Assembly: GCA_020052615.1 (NCBI GenBank)
Contig: JAGVOT010000039.1
Location: 1-35,345 of the forward strand
Direction of reading: 5' to 3'
From: Nitrospirota bacterium
Lineage (GTDB): Bacteria; Nitrospirota; UBA9217
DNA: 35,345 nt
Shown: positions 30,850 to 35,345 of the stretch, piece after piece
Position numbering within the stretch: position 1 is the first letter of the stretch
Layout of the letters: each line of letters starts with the position of its first letter
Notes under the pieces: generated by a model
The model's database searches: none
Told to the model about the DNA's origin: nothing
The model's input: only the letters and a program-made list of their open reading frames with translations
Program-made: the position numbers and the translations under genes

Positions 30850-32127
30850 ATGGAACGTCCTTTAACTCAACATATCCGTCCCCACGCGGAACCTCTCTCC
30901 CTCGCGGAATACGAGAAGGCCGGGGGCTACCGGTCCCTGCGCAAGGCCTTTGCCCTGACGCCCCAGGACATCGTTGCGATGGTCACGGCCTCCAACCTTC
31001 GCGGCCGGGGCGGTGCAGGCTTTCCCACGGGAATGAAGTGGGGCCTCGTGCCGGCAGTCGGCAGTGTGCCGCAGCCCCGGTACTTCATCGTGAACGCCGA
31101 TGAGATGGAGCCCGGCGCCTTCAAGGACCGGCTGCTGCTCGAAGGCGATCCGAACCAGATCATCGAGGGCATCATCGTGAGCGCCTACGCGGTCCAGACC
31201 GAGAAGGCCTTCATCTTTCTGCGCCGGGAATACTCCCTTGCCGGGAAGCGGCTGAACAAGGCGATCGCCGGGGCGTACGAAAAGAACTATCTCGGGCCGA
31301 ATATCCTCGGTTCGGGATTCAACCTTGATATCCGCATCCATTCCAGTGCGGGCCGGTACATCTGCGGCGAGGAAACAGCGCTGATCAACGCCCTCGAGGG
31401 AAAGCGCGCCGTGCCCCGTGCCAAGCCTCCGTTCCCTCTGGCCTGCGGCCTCTGGGGCCGGCCCACGATCGTCAACAACGTTGAGACGGTCGCGAACATC
31501 CACCATATCGTCAACAACGGGCCGGAATGGTTTAAAGCGCTCGGCGTCGGCCGCGAAAGCGGAACAAAGATCTACGGCGTCTCGGGCAGGGTGAAGTCAC
31601 CCGGCGCCTGGGAGCTGCCCATGGGCACCACGATCGGGGAACTGATCGAGGACCACGGCGGCGGCATGCAGAATGGCTATGCGCTTCGCGGCATGGTCCC
31701 GGGAGGCGCTTCGACCGACTTTCTGCTGCCGAAACATCTGGCCACTCCCATGGATTTCGATTCAGTGGCAAAGGCCGGCAGCCGCATGGGCACCGGCACC
31801 GTGACCGTTCTCGACGACAGGACCTGTCCGGTCGGCTTCGTTCATAACATCGAGCTCTTCTTTGCACGGGAATCCTGCGGGTGGTGTACGCCCTGCCGCG
31901 AAGGCCTTCCATGGATCGTAAAGATCCTCCATGCCATCGAGAACGGCCGGGGCGAGCAGGAAGATCTCTCGATCCTGGAGCAGCAATGCAGGTTCCTGGG
32001 ACCGGGAAACACCTTCTGTGCCTTCGCTCCCGGCGCCGTTGAGCCGCTCCAGAGCGTGCTGAAGTACTTTCGCGAAGACTTTGAGAGGCATATACGGGAA
32101 AAGAAATGCCCGTGGAGAACATCTTAG
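30850..32127 (+). CDS. nuoF: NADH-quinone oxidoreductase subunit F
   Basis: A 425-residue subunit that binds NADH and FMN and carries the N3 4Fe-4S cluster. FMN/NADH loops: 'SNLRGRGGAGFPTGMKWGLVP', 'FIVNADEMEPGAFKDRLLLEGDPNQIIEG', 'SSAGRYICGEETALINALEGKRAVPRAKPPFP'. Cluster ligands in 'ESCGWCTPCREGLPW' plus a Cys in the C-terminal helix (FCAFAPG region). Start ATG with AAAGG upstream. Complete, normal length. Ends 25 bp before the GxxExxY gene. Confidence 0.97.
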   Translation: MERPLTQHIRPHAEPLSLAEYEKAGGYRSLRKAFALTPQDIVAMVTASNLRGRGGAGFPTGMKWGLVPAVGSVPQPRYFIVNADEMEPGAFKDRLLLEGDPNQIIEGIIVSAYAVQTEKAFIFLRREYSLAGKRLNKAIAGAYEKNYLGPNILGSGFNLDIRIHSSAGRYICGEETALINALEGKRAVPRAKPPFPLACGLWGRPTIVNNVETVANIHHIVNNGPEWFKALGVGRESGTKIYGVSGRVKSPGAWELPMGTTIGELIEDHGGGMQNGYALRGMVPGGASTDFLLPKHLATPMDFDSVAKAGSRMGTGTVTVLDDRTCPVGFVHNIELFFARESCGWCTPCREGLPWIVKILHAIENGRGEQEDLSILEQQCRFLGPGNTFCAFAPGAVEPLQSVLKYFREDFERHIREKKCPWRTS

Positions 32128-32590
32128 ACACGGAGAAGGCGGATTTGAAAGATGATAAGGTCGGATAACAAATTACTTCATTCTGAGATTACAGACAAGA
32201 TCATCTCCTGCGCATATGACGTGTATAACCAGCTGGGATTTGGTTTTTCAGAAAAGGTCTACGAAAATGCCATGATGATCAAAACTGCCCAAAGGAATCT
32301 AAAGGCCGTACAACAGGCGCCTATCAGTGTGTATTTTGAATCGAAATTGGTCGGTGAATACTTTGCTGATATTTTCATAGAGGACAAAGTGCTTGTCGAA
32401 TTGAAGGCTGTTTCTATCCTGTCGAAAGCGCATGAGGCACAACTTATGAATTATCTTAAAGCTACAGGCATTAAAGTAGGCCTTCTTATTAACTTTGGTG
32501 ACAAATTGAAAATAGTTCGGCGTGTTTTTTAAATAGTGCACTATCCGCCGTTATCAGGACTTTGACCCGTGAAAATCCGTGGCAAAGGTT
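32128..32590 (+). repeat. Inverted-repeat element carrying a GxxExxY gene, between nuoF and nuoG
   Basis: Inner ends TGATAAGGTCGGAT (32153-32166) and ATCCGCCGTTATCA (32543-32556) pair at 12 of 14. They are the same ends as in the shorter spacer elements. Outside them lie GACACGGA on the left and TTTGACCCGTG...CCGTGGCAAAGG on the right, related to the outer arms of the other copies. The GxxExxY gene starts inside the left arm. The right end AAAGG is the likely ribosome binding site of nuoG. Confidence 0.65.
32152..32532 (+). CDS. GxxExxY (PDDEXK-like) protein
   Basis: A 126-residue protein of the GxxExxY family. The name motif is GFSEKVY, with 'IISCAYDVYNQLGFG' before it. A PDDEXK-like core is visible: 'YFADIFIEDKVLVELKAVSILSKAHEAQLMNYLKATGIKVGLLINFG', where D (ADIF), E and K (VELKAV) match the nuclease triad. 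The family has no demonstrated activity that I know of; nuclease or nucleic acid binding is inferred from the fold. The ORF starts inside an inverted-repeat arm between two complex I genes, and its GC is far lower than nuoF/nuoG, so it is an insertion. It is in frame order with, but unrelated to, complex I. Confidence 0.88.
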   Translation: MIRSDNKLLHSEITDKIISCAYDVYNQLGFGFSEKVYENAMMIKTAQRNLKAVQQAPISVYFESKLVGEYFADIFIEDKVLVELKAVSILSKAHEAQLMNYLKATGIKVGLLINFGDKLKIVRRVF

Positions 32591-32594
32591 TTTT

Positions 32595-35144
32595 ATGATC
32601 ACGATCTACATCGACAACAAGCCCCACCAGGTCAAGTCCGGCCAGAACCTCCTCCAGGCCTGCCTCTCCCTGGGCTTCGACCTGCCTTACTTCTGCTGGC
32701 ACCCGGCGCTGCACGCCATCGGCGCGTGCCGGCAGTGCGCGGTGAAGCAGTTCAAGGACGATAAGGACATGCGGGGCAGGATCATCATGTCCTGCATGAC
32801 GCCGGTTGCCGAAGGTATGCGCATCTCCGTGGACGACGCCGAGGCAACGGCGTTCCGGAAGGGCGTGCTCGAGTGGCTCATGCTGAACCACCCCCACGAC
32901 TGTCCGGTGTGCGATGAAGGCGGCGAATGCCACCTCCAGGACATGACGGTCATGACCGGCCACACCGGGCGCCGGACGCGCTTTAAAAAGCGCACGCACC
33001 GGAACCAGCATCTCGGCCCGTTCATCAACCACGAAATGAACCGCTGCATCCAGTGCTACCGCTGCGTCCGGTACTACCGCGACTATGCCGGCGGCAGGGA
33101 CCTGAACGTGTTCTCCGCCCATGATCACGTCTACTTCGGAAGACATGAGGACGGCGCGCTCGAAAGCGAGTTCAGCGGCAACCTGGTCGAGATCTGCCCC
33201 ACCGGGGTGTTCACCGACAAGACGCTGAAGCAGCACTACGCCCGCAAGTGGGACCTGCAGACTGCCCCTTCGATCTGCGTTCACTGCGGCCTGGGCTGCA
33301 ACACCATTGCCGGAGAGCGGTACGGCACCCTCCGCCGCATCCTGAACCGCTACCATCATGAGGTGAACGGATATTTCCTGTGCGACCGGGGGCGGTTCGG
33401 CTACGAGTTCGTGAACAGCGGGAAACGGATCAGGACGCCCCTTGCCCTGTCACCCCTCTCCCTGTCGGGGAGTGGTCAGGGTGAGGGGGATCTCCAGCCC
33501 GTTGAAAAGGCATCCGCCCTCGGTCATATCGCCGAGGTCCTTTCGTCCAGCAAAGGCGTCATCGGCATAGGCTCTCCGCGGGCATCCCTTGAATCCAACT
33601 ATGCCCTCCGTTCCCTGGTGGGACCGGACAATTTCTATTCAGGCATGTCGGGGCCTGACCATCGTCTGTTGTCCCTGATTATCGATATCCGGCAGAAAGG
33701 CCCCGCCCGTTCGCCTTCCCTGCGCGATGTCCGCATGGCAGATGCGATCGTGGTCCTGGGGGAGGATCTCACCAATACGGCGCCGCTCCTCGCGCTCTCC
33801 CTTCGCCAGGCCGTGCGCGGGAAGGAGTTCGAGGCGGCTGAAAAGCTCAAGATCCCCCAGTGGCATGATGCCGGTGTACGGAACGCGGGACAGGGGGCGC
33901 GATATCCTTTGTACATCGCCTCGCCTGAGCGTACGCGGCTCGACGACATCGCCCTGAAGACGTGGCATGGCTTGCCCGATGATATCGCGCGGCTCGGTTT
34001 TGCCATCGCCCATGAACTGGACCCCTCCGCTCCGGATGCTGACGGACTTGATGAGGAAACCGCCTTGTTTGCCCGGGAGATCGCGTCTTCCCTGAAAGGC
34101 GCCAGGCAGCCGCTCGTCATCTCCGGAACGAGCCTGTTCAATGAGTCTATCATCCAGGCTGCCGCAAACATAGCAACCGCCCTCTGTGCAGGCGGCAGGG
34201 ACGCGGCGCTCTGTTATGCCGTCCCCGAATGCAACAGCATGGGCCTCGGCATCATGGGGGGCAGGAACCTTGATGAAGCGTTCACGGTCATGGACGATGA
34301 CCTTGTGGACACCGTCATCATTCTCGAGAACGATCTGTACCGCAGGGCCGACGGGGGAAAGGTACAGGCTTTCCTGGACAGGGCGCAGCACGTCATCGTC
34401 ATCGACCATATCATGACGCAGACGGCGTCGCGGGCCGGCATTGTCCTTCCCGCGGGCACCTTCGCCGAGTCGAGCGGTACGCTGGTCAATAATGAATCCC
34501 GTGCACAACGGTTCTACCCGGTGTTCGTCCCCCCGGGCGACATTCAGGCCGGCTGGAAGTGGATACATGCTATAATGAGCGCGGCAGGAAGGACGGAAGC
34601 TGATCGGATAAAGTCGTTGGACGGCGTGACGACAGCCATGTCCACTGCTTTGCCGTTGCTTGCTCCGGTGGGGGATATCGCGCCTCCTGCGGACTTCAGG
34701 GTCAAGGGATCGAAGGTGCCCCGCCAGCCTCACCGATACAGCGGCCGCACATCCATGCGCGCCGATGTCTCGGTCAGCGAGGAAAAGCCGCCGGAAGACG
34801 CCGATACTTCCCTCGCCTTCTCCATGGAAGGGTCTGAGGAGCAGCCGCCCGCATCGCTCATTTCACGATACTGGTCTCCCCGATGGAACTCCGTCCAGGC
34901 GCTGAACAAGTACCAGCAGGAGGTCGGCGGGGAGCTGCGGGGCAATGGACCGGGGAAACGTCTGATCGAACCAGAGCCGCACGGAAAGCCCGTCTACTTC
35001 ACGGTCGATCCATCAAGATCATCTCAAGAAATAGACGGTAGTACCGCCCCGATATATCACCTCTTCGGTTCCGAAGAATTGAGCGGTTATTCGCCCGCTA
35101 TCGAGGAACGGGCAAGTACCCGCAACCGTGACAAGCCGGAATAA
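32595..35144 (+). CDS. nuoG: NADH-quinone oxidoreductase subunit G
   Basis: An 849-residue subunit. The N-terminal 2Fe-2S domain (YFCWHPALHAIGACRQC...SCMTP) is followed by the His-Cys cluster motif 'HPHDCPVCDEGGEC' and a 4Fe-4S motif 'CIQCYRCVRYYRDYAGG'. 'SICVHCGLGCNT' plus a later Cys in 'GYFLCDRGRFG' provide the extra N7 cluster ligands, as in E. coli-type NuoG. The rest is a molybdopterin-oxidoreductase-like domain (GIMGGRNLDEAF, VIDHIMTQTASRAGIVLPAGTFAESSGTLVNNESRAQRFYP). The tail has 'SPRWNSVQALNKYQQEVGGELRG', as in the E. coli protein. Odd feature: residues about 286-301 (SPLSLSGSGQGEGDLQ) are encoded by a palindromic repeat read in frame. Confidence 0.96.
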   Translation: MITIYIDNKPHQVKSGQNLLQACLSLGFDLPYFCWHPALHAIGACRQCAVKQFKDDKDMRGRIIMSCMTPVAEGMRISVDDAEATAFRKGVLEWLMLNHPHDCPVCDEGGECHLQDMTVMTGHTGRRTRFKKRTHRNQHLGPFINHEMNRCIQCYRCVRYYRDYAGGRDLNVFSAHDHVYFGRHEDGALESEFSGNLVEICPTGVFTDKTLKQHYARKWDLQTAPSICVHCGLGCNTIAGERYGTLRRILNRYHHEVNGYFLCDRGRFGYEFVNSGKRIRTPLALSPLSLSGSGQGEGDLQPVEKASALGHIAEVLSSSKGVIGIGSPRASLESNYALRSLVGPDNFYSGMSGPDHRLLSLIIDIRQKGPARSPSLRDVRMADAIVVLGEDLTNTAPLLALSLRQAVRGKEFEAAEKLKIPQWHDAGVRNAGQGARYPLYIASPERTRLDDIALKTWHGLPDDIARLGFAIAHELDPSAPDADGLDEETALFAREIASSLKGARQPLVISGTSLFNESIIQAAANIATALCAGGRDAALCYAVPECNSMGLGIMGGRNLDEAFTVMDDDLVDTVIILENDLYRRADGGKVQAFLDRAQHVIVIDHIMTQTASRAGIVLPAGTFAESSGTLVNNESRAQRFYPVFVPPGDIQAGWKWIHAIMSAAGRTEADRIKSLDGVTTAMSTALPLLAPVGDIAPPADFRVKGSKVPRQPHRYSGRTSMRADVSVSEEKPPEDADTSLAFSMEGSEEQPPASLISRYWSPRWNSVQALNKYQQEVGGELRGNGPGKRLIEPEPHGKPVYFTVDPSRSSQEIDGSTAPIYHLFGSEELSGYSPAIEERASTRNRDKPE
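33453..33488. repeat. Palindromic repeat inside nuoG, read in frame
   Basis: CCCCTCTCCCTG (33453-33464) and CAGGGTGAGGGG (33477-33488) are an 11-of-12 inverted repeat around GTCGGGGAGTGG. The encoded SPLSLSGSGQGEG phrase is not typical of NuoG and resembles the translation of a common intergenic palindrome. It falls in a surface-type linker after the N7 region, without breaking the frame. Confidence 0.6.
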
Positions 35145-35252
35145 AAAAGGGCGTCTCTCGCAGCCAAAAGTAGGCGCTTCTAAGCGAGCACGCGGAGGAC
35201 TCAGAGTTAGATCAAGATCATTAATAGGCTGTTGAAAAAGGCCTCTTTATCT

Positions 35253-35339
35253 GTCATTGCGAGGGGCATGAGCGACGAAGCAATCCCGTAGTGCATGAAA
35301 AGATTAACGACGAGATTGCTTCGCTTCGCTCGCAAAGAC
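35253..35339 (-). repeat. Dispersed palindromic repeat, copy III
   Basis: It starts GTCATTGCGAGGGG and ends GCTTCGCTCGCAAAGAC, with AGCAATCC and ACGAGATTGC parts inside. It is the reverse orientation of copies at 1194-1279 and 20430-20510. The preceding stretch 35145-35252 holds no gene; GGCTGTTGAAAAAGGCC (35227-35243) forms a small imperfect hairpin. Confidence 0.75.
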
Positions 35340-35345
35340 CCCGAA

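Overview
The window is high-GC bacterial chromosome with dense, mostly short-spaced operons. The E. coli-style complex I genes (fused NuoCD, a NuoG that keeps the extra N7 cluster cysteines), a GspE/GspF export module, a c-di-GMP protein and many small dispersed palindromic repeats fit an uncultivated Nitrospirota or Desulfobacterota-type genome. That placement is inference: no rRNA or other phylogenetic marker is present. No tRNA, rRNA, CRISPR array or transposase was seen.

Layout. 1-1860: an anchored protein cut by the window edge, an OmdA-like small protein and a DHFR/RibD-C reductase. 1938-4465: a low-GC island of three unknown genes bordered by attC-like imperfect palindromes, with a sigma70-like promoter and a 16-bp palindrome in front. 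4517-12403: gspF-gspE, a 1410-residue CARDB/amidotransferase-like exported protein and a prepilin-like protein, tightly coupled. 12416-14249 (minus): pncA-pncB, making nicotinate mononucleotide from nicotinamide. 14337-14891: hpt. 15260-18789 (minus): terC, an NnrU/ICMT-like methyltransferase and a GH3 beta-N-acetylhexosaminidase. 18925-21937: a degenerate-GGDEF/EAL protein, a PlsC-like acyltransferase and a FabZ-like hotdog protein. 22028-23555: a second low-GC island with attC-like sites, two small membrane proteins and a RelE/ParE toxin-antitoxin pair. 23649-26671 (minus): a beta-barrel protein, an iron-sulfur flavoprotein-like reductase, and a coupled FKBP-TPR pair. 26840-35144: nuoA-B-CD-E-F-G, the start of the complex I operon.

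Three layers of non-genic structure stand out. (1) The two low-GC islands look like integron gene-cassette arrays without an integrase (CALIN-like). Internal boundaries read GTTRAT-like, the last sites of both islands are near-copies, and both end in GTTCCCC. (2) Every spacer in the nuo operon from nuoA to nuoG holds an inverted-repeat element. The largest encloses a GxxExxY (PDDEXK-like) gene between nuoF and nuoG, and shorter relatives of its ends occur elsewhere, suggesting a parent element and miniature derivatives. Some element ends appear to supply the ribosome binding site of the next nuo gene. (3) Other repeats include three copies of a GTCATTGCGAGG / GCTTCGCTCGCAAAGAC element, a two-hairpin element after nagZ, and a palindrome read in frame inside nuoG.
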